64,000 nt of DNA from Nocardioides sp. InS609-2 (GTDB lineage Bacteria > Actinomycetota > Actinomycetes > Propionibacteriales > Nocardioidaceae): the NCBI RefSeq assembly GCF_023208195.1, contig NZ_CP060034.1, forward strand, positions 3,038,001-3,102,000, given 5' to 3'. This document shows, one piece after another, positions 24,956-36,378 of this stretch. A program made the position numbers and the translations under genes. Under the pieces are notes generated by a model. It did no database searches and was not told where the DNA came from. It saw only the letters and a program-made list of their open reading frames with translations. Position 1 is the stretch's first letter, and every line of letters starts with the position of its first letter.

Positions 24956-25612
24956 ATGAGCGGCGGTCGGTCAGGCGTCACGTGGCAGCTCCACGAGCTT
25001 CTATCGCCGTCTCGCATGAGTCCGTACCTGTCCGCCGTGCCGAGCGGTTCGTGGGAAGACGCCCTGCACCTGTACGACTGGAACGTCCACGTTGGCGCGG
25101 CCTTCTTCGAGGACCTGCACTATCTCGAAGTCGGTCTCCGCAACGCCATGGACCTTGAGCTCGAAGCGTGGGCGAGTCAGCTCGGCTGCTCCGATCCTTG
25201 GTACTCGTCGCGACAGATCCCGTTGAATCCTCGGAGTCGACGGGCAGCGAGGGATGCCCAGCAACGGGCGACCGACGACGGCCAGGTGCGTGAGGTTCAC
25301 GGCAAGGTCATCGCTGAGCTGAGCTTCGGCTTCTGGTGGTCACTTCTGGCCGACCGCTACAACCGCACCTTATGGGCGCCCTGCCTCAAGAACGCGTTCG
25401 ATGGCCCCGTGCGCCGCCAGAAGCTCCATGAGTCACTCGACGAGCTGCGGCGGCTGCGCAACCGGATCGCCCATCACGAACCTCTCCACGCTCGCAACTT
25501 GCACGGCGATCACCAGCTGCTCCTAGACACCGCATCTCGGGTCGCAGCCCCGCTGCGGCAGCACATTGAATCTGTCTCCCGAGTCACGGATACGCTCGGC
25601 GATCGCCCCTGA
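24956..25612 (+). CDS. Abi-family (AbiD/F-like, HEPN) abortive-infection protein
   Basis: A 218-residue protein of the Abi_2 type: SPYLSAVPSGSWEDALHLYDWN, the FFEDLHYLEVGLRNAMD helix, FGFWWSLLADRYNRTLW and the C-terminal RRLRNRIAHHEPLHARN. The last carries the R-x4-H motif of HEPN RNases. Family members cause abortive infection, probably by cleaving RNA when phage is sensed. It stands alone with terminator-like sequence before it and a long non-coding gap after it. Start ATG 24956 follows a purine-rich GGAAGGTTGAGGG. Confidence 0.85.
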   Translation: MSGGRSGVTWQLHELLSPSRMSPYLSAVPSGSWEDALHLYDWNVHVGAAFFEDLHYLEVGLRNAMDLELEAWASQLGCSDPWYSSRQIPLNPRSRRAARDAQQRATDDGQVREVHGKVIAELSFGFWWSLLADRYNRTLWAPCLKNAFDGPVRRQKLHESLDELRRLRNRIAHHEPLHARNLHGDHQLLLDTASRVAAPLRQHIESVSRVTDTLGDRP

Positions 25613-26018
25613 GCAGACGGTGGGCCACGTGTTACGCCTGTGATGCTACCGATGGACGGTCAGCCAGTCGTTGCCGAATTTGGCTCTTAGAAGTCAAGGC
25701 GCGGCTCCGCCGCGCATCCGGCACCGCGTGAAGTTCGGGGGCCCCGCGCTCCATTCGCTTCGCTCACTCCACGCACCCCGCCCGTCACGCGGACCGAGAA
25801 GGCGGTCGTGACACTACTTACTATGAGAAGACTAAGCAGCCGTCCGGGTGGTCAGACCGCGGGAGGTGCGCGGCCCTGGGAATGCAGACTGGCGGCCGAT
25901 CCCTACGCGCACCTCGGCGTCCAGCGGCACGTCATCAACGTTTCGGTCTGTCGCCGCTTCATGAGCCAAGGCCCATGACACGATGCTGTCCGCACGACGA
26001 TGACGGGAGTTCGGCTCG
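25613..26018. other. 406-bp gap without a convincing gene
   Basis: Contains a small hairpin (GCGCGGCTCCGCCGCGC near 25702) and an AT-richer patch around 25805-25835 that could hold the promoter of the GmrSD-type gene. A 69-residue minus-strand frame (25832-26041) overlaps that gene's start and has no family features. Confidence 0.5.
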
Positions 26019-27650
26019 ATGGCTGACGCAACGAAATTCAACCACGATCAGATCGGGCACATCCTGATCGATCATCTTCTGGAAGTCCCCGAGTTCCAGC
26101 GCAAGTACTCGTGGGATCGGCGCAATGTGAACGAATATTTAGCTGACCTTGCGAAGGCCCGCCAAGGTGACGGGTCGTATTTCATCGGCACTGTTGTTTT
26201 CGTTGCCGCCCCAGAGGGGGACGGGCGCGGACTGATCGTGGATGGACAGCAGCGCCTGGCGACAACCGCAATTCTGCTGATCGCCATTCGAGACCTACTC
26301 CGTGGCTACGGCAAGGATCGCCAAGCGGAGAATATTCATAAGCGCTTCCTGTTCGGCTACGTGATTACCGCAGACGAAGAAGTTGAGCGGTTGAAGTTGA
26401 GCCCCAAGGACCAGGATGCATACGACGCCCTCATCGAGGCACGTGTGTCCGACATCGAGGCTGACCATCCCATTCGGGTCGCATATGAGACCTGCCTCCA
26501 CCACCTGGAAGGGGTTGCTCCAAGCGAGGCGAAGTTCAAGAGTCTGGTGGAAATCTCCACCCAGCTTGAGCACAAGGTGCAGGTGCTGACGGCCGTCGCG
26601 TCCAGCCTCAGCGAGGCCTATGTAATCTTCGAGACCCTGAATGATCGAGGCGCAGACCTCACAACGGCGGATCTTCTGAAGAACTTCCTCTTTAGTTCCA
26701 GCAAGACGCACATCAGCTACGTTCGCACTGTGTGGGTCGAACTCGAGCATGCATTCGAGAAGCCAGATGATTTGGTCAAGTTCCTGCGTTACGAGTTCAT
26801 ATCAAGGAACGGGCCGACGCTGACGCGAAATCTGTATCGGGCAATACAGAGCGATATTGGGGGCAGCTCCAACTCCGCCAAGGCCTATGCTCGCGGTCTG
26901 AGAGACGCCCACAAGGTTTTCTTAGCTATTCGAGATCCCGAGAATCCGTTTTGGAATGACGTGAATGTGCCGGTGGCAGATGCGCTTCTCGCATACCGCC
27001 GCCTCGGGTTTGAGAGCAGCATGCCGGTCCTCCTCGCCGCCTTCAATTCCCTCGCGAAGACGAACGCAGCGAAGATGCTCGTGAAGGTAATCAACTGGTC
27101 TGTGCGAGCCCAGTACGCCGGGCGCTTGGGTGCGCAGCTCGCAGAGACGACATTTGGAGAGGCAGCTCAGAAGTTGAGCGCCGGCGAGATCTCCACGCAA
27201 CCTCAGCTGCGCACCGCCCTCGCCGACCTGATACCCACAGACGCGGAGTTCCGCAAGGCGTTCACTGAGTACGGAACCGTCTCAAATGCCAGGGCGAAGT
27301 ACGTCCTGGCAATGCTGGAACGGGCAAAGCAGACGGCAGACGGCACCTCGCCTATCTCACATAATTGGAGCAGTCCAGCCGTCACCATCGAGCACGTGCT
27401 CGCGAAGGCTAACAAGGATGACGACACGGCGTTGGCCATCAACAACGTAGGCAACCTGGCGCTACTCCAGCGCAAAGGCAACCGCGAACTCGATGCGAAG
27501 CCGTTCGAGGAGAAGCGTGACGCGTACGCGGCCTCAGAGTTTGTCTTGACTCAGGAACTCGCGACTCGCGAGTCCTGGGGGGCCCAAGAGATCAATGACC
27601 GGACGGAGGCGTTGGGCGCGATTGCGTGTGCCGCCTGGCCTGCGCACTAA
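26019..27650 (+). CDS. DUF262-DUF1524 protein (GmrSD-type restriction)
   Basis: A 543-residue fused GmrS-GmrD-like protein. The N-terminal DUF262 domain shows VPEFQRKYSWD and the DGQQRLATT motif (residues near 78-86) used for nucleotide hydrolysis. The C-terminal DUF1524 domain shows VTIEHVLAKA, whose His fits the His-Me nuclease finger, and NNVGNLALLQRKGN. Such proteins cut modified (for example glucosylated-hydroxymethyl) phage DNA and act as type IV restriction enzymes. It is the last gene before attR, the usual cargo position, and has an independent ribosome site (GGGAG). Confidence 0.87.
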   Translation: MADATKFNHDQIGHILIDHLLEVPEFQRKYSWDRRNVNEYLADLAKARQGDGSYFIGTVVFVAAPEGDGRGLIVDGQQRLATTAILLIAIRDLLRGYGKDRQAENIHKRFLFGYVITADEEVERLKLSPKDQDAYDALIEARVSDIEADHPIRVAYETCLHHLEGVAPSEAKFKSLVEISTQLEHKVQVLTAVASSLSEAYVIFETLNDRGADLTTADLLKNFLFSSSKTHISYVRTVWVELEHAFEKPDDLVKFLRYEFISRNGPTLTRNLYRAIQSDIGGSSNSAKAYARGLRDAHKVFLAIRDPENPFWNDVNVPVADALLAYRRLGFESSMPVLLAAFNSLAKTNAAKMLVKVINWSVRAQYAGRLGAQLAETTFGEAAQKLSAGEISTQPQLRTALADLIPTDAEFRKAFTEYGTVSNARAKYVLAMLERAKQTADGTSPISHNWSSPAVTIEHVLAKANKDDDTALAINNVGNLALLQRKGNRELDAKPFEEKRDAYAASEFVLTQELATRESWGAQEINDRTEALGAIACAAWPAH

Positions 27651-27671
27651 CGTACCCGCCCGGGGATGTGA

Positions 27672-27693
27672 CGTGCCCCCATGGTGCCCCCGA
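27672..27693. promoter_or_regulatory. Putative right integrase arm-type sites
   Basis: GTGCCCCC at 27673-27680 and GGTGCCCCCGA at 27683-27693 share sequence, orientation and the 11-bp period of the pair at 12390-12411, about 93 bp inside attR. Confidence 0.45.
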
Positions 27694-27786
27694 GGACCCA
27701 CGATCCGCCCTCACCAACCAGTGCCTGACCACTCCGGGCAAGACTCAGGCTCGAGGCGGCGCCGTTCATGGCCCCCAATCACGCTG

Positions 27787-27830
27787 ACTCGTAATGACTA
27801 GGTCGTCAGTTCGATTCTGACAGGCGGCTC
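27787..27830. repeat. attR: 44-bp direct repeat
   Basis: Identical to 12275-12318; holds only the 3' part of tRNA-Thr and is not a functional tRNA. Confidence 0.95.
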
Positions 27831-27842
27831 CACCAGCAAATC

Positions 27843-27873
27843 GGCCCCTGACCTGCCACGCAGATCAGGGGCC
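27843..27873. terminator. Original chromosomal terminator of tRNA-Thr
   Basis: GGCCCCTGA (27843-27851) pairs with TCAGGGGCC (27865-27873) directly after attR and is followed by CTTTGCC. Before insertion it would have stood just behind the tRNA; it may also end the convergent GH13 gene. Confidence 0.65.
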
Positions 27874-27887
27874 CTTTGCCTGCGGGG

Positions 27888-30134
27888 CTACTCGTCGTCC
27901 AGGTCGTCGTCGTCCTCGATGGGCTCAGGCGTAGGGGGCGACACCAGCAGCGAGAGCCCGTCGTGCGGACCGAGGGTCACGGTGAAGCTGGTCAGCTCGT
28001 CGACCTCGCCGAGCTCGGAGTCGGTGACCATGTCGTGCACCGTCGACCCGGGCACGAGGTGCTCCGAGCGCACGGTGCCGGTGATCTCCTCCTGCGTGAA
28101 GTTCAGCACGGTGACCTGGTGCTCGCCGGCATCTCCCAGCGCGTGCACCATGACCAGCATTCCCCTGTGCGAGACGGGAGGTACGTCGACCTGTCTCGCC
28201 GTCGCCACTCCGGCACGATCGCGGATCTCGAGCACCGCACGCAGCCCGGAGACGAAGGAGTCCGGGTCGGCCAGTTGTTCGGGCAGGTTGCCGTAGAGGC
28301 TCCGCCCGGTCGGCATCCCGGTGAACGCCGGGTTCTCGTCGTACCCCATCAGGTCGTACGACGCCCGATGGATCCAGCGGGTGTCGCCGCCCGCCAGCAG
28401 GTGCTCGATGCCTTCGCGGGGGAGGGGCAGCATGCCGCACAGGTCCCAGCCCGAGAGCGCGAAGACGCCCGGCTGCCACGCGTTGAACTTGGCCAGCAGC
28501 AGGTGCGCGTGCTTGACCTGCTCGACGACCGGACCGCGGATCTCCTCCAGGTCGGAGATGCCGAGCGATGCCGCGATGATGCTCGCCGTGGTCGAGGCGA
28601 TGCCGTTGGTCGTGAAGATCGCGTTGTACGGCGCTGCCGGGCCGGTCAGGGAGTCGATCATCTCCGAGCGGATCGTGACCGCCAGCTCACTGCCGGGCAG
28701 CGACTCGCCGCGATAGGTGTACTCGTCGTCCTTGTGGCGGGTGGCGAAGTGCACCAGCTCGTAGGTCAGCTCGTCGTGGTTCTGGAGCGCATGCACGAGG
28801 CTGAGCGGCGCCACCCCGAAGTCCATCGAGGCGTTGAGCGTGAGCCGAAGGAACTCGGAGTCCTGCACCGCGAGCGCATGCTGGTACGCCGGCCGGTTGA
28901 TGAAGTCGTAGCTGAGATCGGCCCCCGTCTGCGATGTCTCCCGGATGTCGTCGATGGTGAGGTTGAGCTCTTGGAACGTGAACCCGCCCACCTTGCGCAC
29001 CATGCTGGCGATCAGGTGGTTGGCCGCCTCGGACAGCGGGTGTCCCTCCGACCACGCCGGGAGCCCGTCCGCACTCTTCTCAACGCCCAGGAAGCCGTTG
29101 GCGTCCAGGCGCAGCGCCCCGGTGCCGAGGTCGCCCAGGGAGTGCAGCGCGTCACCGATCACCATGCGCATGCCGGCGAAGGACGGGTCCAGCCAGTTGA
29201 TCGACGGCTGCCCCTCCTTGAAGTAGTGCAGGTACACCCACCGGCGGGTGACGCCGTCGGGGCCGAGCACCGGCGCCGTGATGCTCCAGTTGGTGTCCTT
29301 CACGCCGGGGTCGTGGAAGATCACCCGCTGCAGCTCGCCGATGATGTAGCCGGCGTCGGCCAGCCGCTTCTCGGTGACGACGTCGAGATTGACCGAGTCG
29401 CGACCCGGCGGCACGTCGGGCAGGCCACCCCAGTCGTCGGGCTCGATCTCCACCATGTGGTAGATCCCGGGGTAGTCGCCGACGTTCATCTCGGCGAGCC
29501 GGAAGTCGGCGCCCTTGCCCGTGTGTCCCGGCACGATGTCGTCGAGGATCGTGCCGCCGTGCTCCGTGGCGATCTCGCACATGGCCCGGAACTCGTCCTC
29601 GGTGCCGAAGGCGCTGTCGATCTCGGTGCTGATGCGGTCGAAGTGCCCGTCCACGCTGGGCGTGGGCTGCCAGCCGTTCAGCCCTCCGGCGCGCTTCACC
29701 GGACCGGTGTGCAGCGCCTGGATGCCGATCGTCTCGAAGCTCTGCCAGAGGTCGGGGTCCCCGAGTGTGCCCAGGAACGAGTGCCCGGGCTTGGTCATCA
29801 GGGAGAGCGGGTACGCCGTGAACCACACGCCGGCGGTGTTGACGGCAGACTCGGGATCGGGGTTGGCGAAGGGGTTCTGCCACATGCTGCCGCGGCCCGA
29901 GAACTGGTTCGCGATCTGGTTGGCGTCGTGCAGCATGGAGGAGCGCTGCAGCCAGGCGACGTAGAACGGGTTGGTACCTGACGCCTCTCCGGTGCGGTCC
30001 TCGCCCTTGGTCGGACTGCCCTGTGGCCGCAGTCGCGCGCGCGGCCGGAGCGCTCGTGGCCGGGCGGGATAGAACTGCTCGGAGTAGGTGATCTCGCTTG
30101 CCTCGTGCTCTGCCGGCTGAGATTCCTCGGTCAT
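27888..30134 (-). CDS. GH13 alpha-glucan enzyme, trehalose-synthase/maltosyltransferase-like
   Basis: A 748-residue GH13-fold protein. The catalytic set is visible: Asp in [12 protein letters not shown], Glu in [12 protein letters not shown] and a transition-state HD in [11 protein letters not shown]; an upstream [17 protein letters not shown] forms the first conserved region. A C-terminal beta domain ([15 protein letters not shown]) and an acidic tail follow. The N-terminal 50 residues are Arg/Pro-rich. It is related to trehalose synthases and maltose glucosyltransferases, but the exact reaction is not settled by sequence. Start ATG 30134 has GAGGAG upstream; the frame further upstream is not protein-like. 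Confidence 0.8.
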   Translation of the reverse strand: MTEESQPAEHEASEITYSEQFYPARPRALRPRARLRPQGSPTKGEDRTGEASGTNPFYVAWLQRSSMLHDANQIANQFSGRGSMWQNPFANPDPESAVNTAGVWFTAYPLSLMTKPGHSFLGTLGDPDLWQSFETIGIQALHTGPVKRAGGLNGWQPTPSVDGHFDRISTEIDSAFGTEDEFRAMCEIATEHGGTILDDIVPGHTGKGADFRLAEMNVGDYPGIYHMVEIEPDDWGGLPDVPPGRDSVNLDVVTEKRLADAGYIIGELQRVIFHDPGVKDTNWSITAPVLGPDGVTRRWVYLHYFKEGQPSINWLDPSFAGMRMVIGDALHSLGDLGTGALRLDANGFLGVEKSADGLPAWSEGHPLSEAANHLIASMVRKVGGFTFQELNLTIDDIRETSQTGADLSYDFINRPAYQHALAVQDSEFLRLTLNASMDFGVAPLSLVHALQNHDELTYELVHFATRHKDDEYTYRGESLPGSELAVTIRSEMIDSLTGPAAPYNAIFTTNGIASTTASIIAASLGISDLEEIRGPVVEQVKHAHLLLAKFNAWQPGVFALSGWDLCGMLPLPREGIEHLLAGGDTRWIHRASYDLMGYDENPAFTGMPTGRSLYGNLPEQLADPDSFVSGLRAVLEIRDRAGVATARQVDVPPVSHRGMLVMVHALGDAGEHQVTVLNFTQEEITGTVRSEHLVPGSTVHDMVTDSELGEVDELTSFTVTLGPHDGLSLLVSPPTPEPIEDDDDLDDE

Positions 30135-30246
30135 GTTCTCCTCGATCATCGGTGAGGGGAAACAGTTGCACGAACGCGGCGAGGGCGCGCTGCCGGGCGG
30201 ATGGCTGGGACCCCGCCGGCTCCGCAATCTTGACTGATTACAGAAA

Positions 30247-30696
30247 GTGCACGAGACTTCGACCGTGCGGACGACGTCAGACTTCCAGCTCTCGCTTCGC
30301 GGCGCCGGCCTGCGGGTGACGCGTCCGCGTCTGGCGGTGCTGGCCGCGCTGCGCGATCTTCCGCACGCGGACACCGACACCATCATCGGCGCCGTACGCG
30401 CGGATGTCGGCGAGGTCTCCCACCAGGCCGTGTACGACGTCCTGCGCGCGCTGACGACCGCCGGTCTGGTCCGGCGCATCCAGCCGTCGGGGTCCGTGGC
30501 TCGCTACGAGTCGCGGCTCGACGACAACCATCACCACGTCGTGTGCCGCTCGTGCGGGATCATCCGCGACGTCGACTGCGCCGTGGGGCACGCGCCCTGC
30601 CTGAACGCGTCCGACGACCACGGCTTCACCATCGACGAGGCCGAAGTGACGTTCTGGGGCCTGTGCCCCGACTGCTCCACCAACCAGAGTTCCTGA
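30247..30696 (+). CDS. furA: Fur-family regulator FurA
   Basis: A 149-residue (or 143 from GTG 30265) Fur protein: winged helix [15 protein letters not shown] and [19 protein letters not shown], metal site [18 protein letters not shown] and a second CxxC (LCPDCS) that would hold structural zinc. Placed 30 bases upstream of katG on the same strand, as in mycobacteria where FurA represses katG and itself and is relieved by peroxide. The AT-rich upstream segment with TTGACTGATTACAG at about 30230-30243 is the likely autoregulated promoter. Confidence 0.92.
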   Translation: MHETSTVRTTSDFQLSLRGAGLRVTRPRLAVLAALRDLPHADTDTIIGAVRADVGEVSHQAVYDVLRALTTAGLVRRIQPSGSVARYESRLDDNHHHVVCRSCGIIRDVDCAVGHAPCLNASDDHGFTIDEAEVTFWGLCPDCSTNQSS

Positions 30697-32961
<2,265 letters not shown>

Positions 32962-32974
32962 TCGCTGGATCCTG

Positions 32975-33016
32975 GACAGAGGGCCCGCTCGCGCTGATGC
33001 GAGCGGGCCCTCTGTC
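32975..33016. terminator. Strong bidirectional terminator after katG
   Basis: A perfect 18-bp stem (32975-32992 with 32999-33016) with a 6-nt loop GCTGAT, located between katG and the convergent gene whose stop begins at 33017. Confidence 0.9.
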
Positions 33017-33286
33017 TCAGGAGTAGCGGTGGCTCTTGGCCGTGTGGCCGAGCTCGCGGGTGCAGGTCTTGCCGCTGATGGCGCGGTGGCCGCACAGCGC
33101 CGGGGCAGGCAGCTCCGGGACGGGTTCGACAGCGGGGCTGCCGGCGGGTCCCGCGTCGGCCGACGCGTCCTTCGGGGTTGCCGACGGGCTGACCAGCCGC
33201 AGTGTCGGCTTTGCCCTGGTGGCTCGCTTGATCGTCTCGGCGTGACGGGCCTCGCGCATTGCCCGCAGCGCATCCATCTTGCTCAT
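33017..33286 (-). CDS. Small conserved-looking protein with Cys/His C-terminal motif
   Basis: An 89-residue protein with a basic, helical N terminus (MSKMDALRAMREARHAETIKR), a Pro/Ala-rich linker and a C-terminal CGHRAISGKTCTRELGHTAK followed by SHRYS, where two Cys and two or three His could bind zinc. Function is unknown. The stop abuts the katG terminator. Confidence 0.65.
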   Translation of the reverse strand: MSKMDALRAMREARHAETIKRATRAKPTLRLVSPSATPKDASADAGPAGSPAVEPVPELPAPALCGHRAISGKTCTRELGHTAKSHRYS

Positions 33287-33307
33287 CGTCGCATCACCTG
33301 ACCGACC

Positions 33308-34234
33308 CTAGGCGCCGTCACCGACAGTCGGCGGGACGCCTCGCACCTCGCACTTCACCAGGTCCAGCGCGAAGCCGACGTACTGCTCCGCCACCCGCTC
33401 GGCGGACGCCGTGCCCTCGTGGCGGAACCACTGGGCGAGCGCGGTGCACATGGTGACGACGGCCCTGGCCGCCTCGTGGGGGCGGGTGGTGCGGAACGCT
33501 CCCGACCGCGCGCCGTCCTCGACCTCGACGTCGACGATGCGCTGCTCCTCCATGCGCAGGGCGGCCACGCGCTTGCGTTCCTCGGGCACCAGGCTGCGCA
33601 TCTCGGAGGCGCCTACGAACGCCAGCTCGCGTCGGTGCGTGTGGAAGAGGGCCAAGCACTCGACGATGTTGCTGAACCGCTCGACGGCGTCCGAGCCCTC
33701 GCCGCGCGCAGCCTCGGTGTGCGTCCGCAGGTCGGTCATCGCGATGTCGAGCAGCGCGACGAGCATCTCCTGCTTGCTGGCGTAGTGGTGGTAGAGCCCC
33801 GGCACCGAGAGTCCGGCCCGCTCGGCGATGGTGCGCATGTTGGCGCCGTGGTAGCCGAACTCCAGGAACGAGGACAGCGCGCCGGTGAGTGCGGCGTTCA
33901 GCTCGAGGGGCGGGAAGTCGCGCCAGTGCCCGTCGGGGAGCACCTGCTCGCCGACGACCGGCGCCGATGGTGAGGTCTCCGCCCGGTCGCCCGGGTCGTC
34001 GTACGACGTCTCGAACAACCGCTCGACCGAGACGTCGAGCGCGGCGGCGATGTGGGAGACACGCTCGCTGGAGAGACCGGTCTTGCCGTTCTCGATGCCG
34101 CTCATCGTGGCGGCGCTGACGCCGAGCCGGCCGGCGAGGTCGCGCAGGGTCAGGCCGCGCCCGCGCCGGAGCCGCCTGACGGCCTGACCCACGTCTGGTC
34201 GTTGCGTCGTCTCCCGGTCACGCGTGGAGGCCAT
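33308..34234 (-). CDS. Fused XRE-TetR transcriptional regulator
   Basis: A 308-residue protein with two DNA-binding domains: an XRE HTH at about residues 16-72 (LRRGRGLTLRDLAGRLGVSAATMSGIENGKTGLS) and a TetR HTH at about 110-160 (TIAERAGLSVPGLYHHYASKQEMLVALL) followed by a TetR ligand-binding domain. Such tandem regulators accompany fatty-acid or steroid-type acyl-CoA genes in actinobacteria. It lies just downstream of the SDR and acyl-CoA dehydrogenase genes on the same strand, so it probably regulates them, with an acyl-CoA ligand as the simplest guess. Confidence 0.85.
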   Translation of the reverse strand: MASTRDRETTQRPDVGQAVRRLRRGRGLTLRDLAGRLGVSAATMSGIENGKTGLSSERVSHIAAALDVSVERLFETSYDDPGDRAETSPSAPVVGEQVLPDGHWRDFPPLELNAALTGALSSFLEFGYHGANMRTIAERAGLSVPGLYHHYASKQEMLVALLDIAMTDLRTHTEAARGEGSDAVERFSNIVECLALFHTHRRELAFVGASEMRSLVPEERKRVAALRMEEQRIVDVEVEDGARSGAFRTTRPHEAARAVVTMCTALAQWFRHEGTASAERVAEQYVGFALDLVKCEVRGVPPTVGDGA

Positions 34235-34240
34235 TGCCGC

Positions 34241-35086
34241 TCACGCGTCTGCTTCGGAGGAGTCCAGGAACAGATCGTCCTGAAGCGGCCCGCTGCCGGG
34301 CGCGACGCGGTACTGCTCCAAGTCGGTGACTCCCTCCTGCGCCAGCACCTCGTCGTCGATGAAGAAGTTGCCGCTGCACACACGTGGGTCGCGCACGAGC
34401 ACGGCGTGCGCGGCGTCGGCCATGATCGCCGGGGTGCGCGAGTTCGCCACCGCTTCCTCGCCGCCCATCAGGTTGGCGATGGCAGCGGTCGCGATGGTGG
34501 TGCGTGGCCACAGGGAGTTGGCAGCGATGCCTGCTTCGCGCAGCTCCTCCGCGAGACCGAGCGTCACGAGGCTCATGCCGTACTTCGCCATTGTGTAGGC
34601 GAGGTAGCCGCCGGCCCACTTCGGGTGCAGGTCGAGCGGCGGCGACAAGGTGAGGATGTGCGCGTGGTCGCTGCGCTCGAGGTGCGGGATCGCGGTCTTC
34701 GACAGCAGGAACGTGCCGCGCGCGTTGATGGCCTGCATCAGGTCGTACTTCTTCATCGCGATGTCCCGCGTCGAGCTGATGTCGAGCGCGCTCGCGTTGT
34801 TGAGCACGATGTCGATCCCACCGAACTGCTCCACGGCACAAGCCACGGCTCGCTCGACGTCCTCGTCCCTGCGTACGTCGCCGACCACGGCCAGCGCCTG
34901 TCCGCCCGCTGCCTCGATCTCGCGGACCGCTGTGTGCACGGTGCCTTCGAGCTTGGGGTGCGGCTCCGCGGTCTTGGCCAGCAGTACGACGTTGGCTCCG
35001 TCGGCCGCGGCCCGGAGCGCGATCGCCAGCCCGATGCCGCGACTTCCGCCGGACATCAGGATCGTGCGGCCCGCCAAGGTCGTCAT
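34241..35086 (-). CDS. SDR-family oxidoreductase (HSDL2-like)
   Basis: A 281-residue SDR: LSGGSRGIGLAIALRAA at the N terminus, NNAS, a YTMAKYG motif (Tyr-x3-Lys) and NSLWPRTTIATAA, which is typical of hydroxysteroid-dehydrogenase-like-2 homologues. The Ser of the catalytic triad falls in LTLSPP. Start ATG 35086 overlaps the acyl-CoA dehydrogenase stop by 4 bases, so both act in one operon, probably in lipid or acyl-CoA side-chain oxidation. Confidence 0.87.
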   Translation of the reverse strand: MTTLAGRTILMSGGSRGIGLAIALRAAADGANVVLLAKTAEPHPKLEGTVHTAVREIEAAGGQALAVVGDVRRDEDVERAVACAVEQFGGIDIVLNNASALDISSTRDIAMKKYDLMQAINARGTFLLSKTAIPHLERSDHAHILTLSPPLDLHPKWAGGYLAYTMAKYGMSLVTLGLAEELREAGIAANSLWPRTTIATAAIANLMGGEEAVANSRTPAIMADAAHAVLVRDPRVCSGNFFIDDEVLAQEGVTDLEQYRVAPGSGPLQDDLFLDSSEADA

Positions 35087-36333
35087 ACCCGCACCGCCGC
35101 CACGGGCAGCGCCGGGGTGCGACCCAGCTCGGACTTGGCGATGGATCGGATGTGTACCTCGTCGGGTCCGTCGAAGAGCCGCATCGCGCGGTGCCAGGCA
35201 TACATCGCGGCCAGTGGGGTGACGTCGGTGACGCCGGCCCCGCCGTGCACCTGGATGGCCCGGTCGATGACGGCTGTCGCAGCCCGCGGCGCAGCCACCT
35301 TGGCCATGGCGACGAGGTCTTTGGCGGCCTTGTTGCCGGCGGTGTCGATGACGTGGCAGGCGCGGTGGCACAGCAGCCGGGCCTGCTCGATCTCGAGCCG
35401 CGACTCTGCGATCTGCTGTCGCACCACTCCCTGGTCGGAGAGAGGAGCGCCGAACGCGACCCGGTCCCGGGCGCGCGCCACCATGAGGGCCAGCGCGCGC
35501 TCGGCCGCGCCGAGGGCGCGCAGGCAGTGGTGGATGCGGCCCGGTCCGAGGCGGGCCTGGGCCGCCGCGAAGCCGCCACCCTCCTCGCCGATCACGTTGC
35601 TGATCGGCACCCGCACGTCGTCGAAGCGCACCTCGGCGTGACCGTGCTGGTCGTGGTGCCCGAAGACCGGCAGGTCGCGTACGACGGTCACGCCCGCGGT
35701 GTCGCGCGGCACGATCACCATCGACTGCTGCCGGTGGGAGGCGGCCTCGGGATCGGTCTGGCCCATCACGATGAGTACGGCGCAGCGCGGGTCCATCGCG
35801 CCGCTGGTCCACCACTTGCGACCGTTGATGACGTACTCGTCGCCGTCGCGCTCGATCCGCGTCGCGATGTTGGTGGCGTCGCTGCTCGCGACCTCGGGCT
35901 CGGTCATCGCGAACGCCGACCGGATCTCGCCGTTCAGCAGCGGCTCCAGCCAGGTCTTCTGCTGCTGCTCGGCGCCGAGCAGGTGCAGCAGCTCCATGTT
36001 GCCGGTGTCGGGGGCCGCGCAGTTCAACGCCTCGGGGGCGAGCTCGAGGCTCCACCCCGACAGCTCCGCGATGGGCGCGTACTCCAGCTGCGTCAGCCCG
36101 GACTCCGAGGGCAGGAACAGGTTCCACAGCTCCTGCTCGCGCGCGGCGACCTTGAGCTCCTCCAGGACAGGGGGTACGTCGTGCCCGTCAGGCCCTGCGG
36201 CCCGCCGGTGCGCGGCGTACGACTCCTCGGCCGGCAGCACGTGCTCGGTCATGAAACGCACCATGCGCTCGTGCAGCTCGACTGCGCGCGCGGAGGGTGT
36301 GGGCAGTGAATGGTCGGGCAAGGGGTCGGTCAC
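35083..36333 (-). CDS. Acyl-CoA dehydrogenase (ACAD10/11-like)
   Basis: A 416-residue flavoprotein: FAMTEPEVASSDATNI and INGRKWWTSGA (FAD and substrate contacts), VIGEEGGGFAAAQARLGPGRIHHC, RVAFGAPLSDQGVVRQQIAESR and VHGGAGVTDVTPLA with FDGPDEVH near the C terminus. The catalytic base is not assigned with certainty. GTG 36333 has CAGGAG upstream. The first gene of an operon with the SDR and possibly the XRE-TetR regulator. Confidence 0.9.
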   Translation of the reverse strand: MTDPLPDHSLPTPSARAVELHERMVRFMTEHVLPAEESYAAHRRAAGPDGHDVPPVLEELKVAAREQELWNLFLPSESGLTQLEYAPIAELSGWSLELAPEALNCAAPDTGNMELLHLLGAEQQQKTWLEPLLNGEIRSAFAMTEPEVASSDATNIATRIERDGDEYVINGRKWWTSGAMDPRCAVLIVMGQTDPEAASHRQQSMVIVPRDTAGVTVVRDLPVFGHHDQHGHAEVRFDDVRVPISNVIGEEGGGFAAAQARLGPGRIHHCLRALGAAERALALMVARARDRVAFGAPLSDQGVVRQQIAESRLEIEQARLLCHRACHVIDTAGNKAAKDLVAMAKVAAPRAATAVIDRAIQVHGGAGVTDVTPLAAMYAWHRAMRLFDGPDEVHIRSIAKSELGRTPALPVAAVRV

Positions 36334-36378
36334 GGCACTCCTGAAACTCGGGCCGAGTGGTCGCTCGGGTGTAGTTCA

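Larger units (their letters stand above)
12275..27830. mobile_element. 15.6-kb integrative (AICE-type, pSAM2-like) element in tRNA-Thr
   Basis: The element is bounded by 44-bp direct repeats that equal the 3' part of tRNA-Thr. It carries the backbone known for actinomycete integrative and conjugative elements: tyrosine integrase, MerR-like Xis, RepSA-type replication protein, FtsK/SpoIIIE-type DNA translocase (TraSA-like), an SpdA-like protein, a HTH-DUF5919 regulator and a NUDIX protein. Backbone genes are coupled by short overlaps. The right third (22-27.6 kb) is accessory cargo with mixed base composition and defence genes. All expected mobility genes look intact, so excision seems possible; this is inference. 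Confidence 0.93.

Noticed and set aside
12275..27830. Prophage interpretation of the tRNA-Thr insertion
   Set aside because: No capsid, terminase, portal or lysis genes; the Rep/FtsK-like/SpdA-like/NUDIX set is that of a conjugative AICE.
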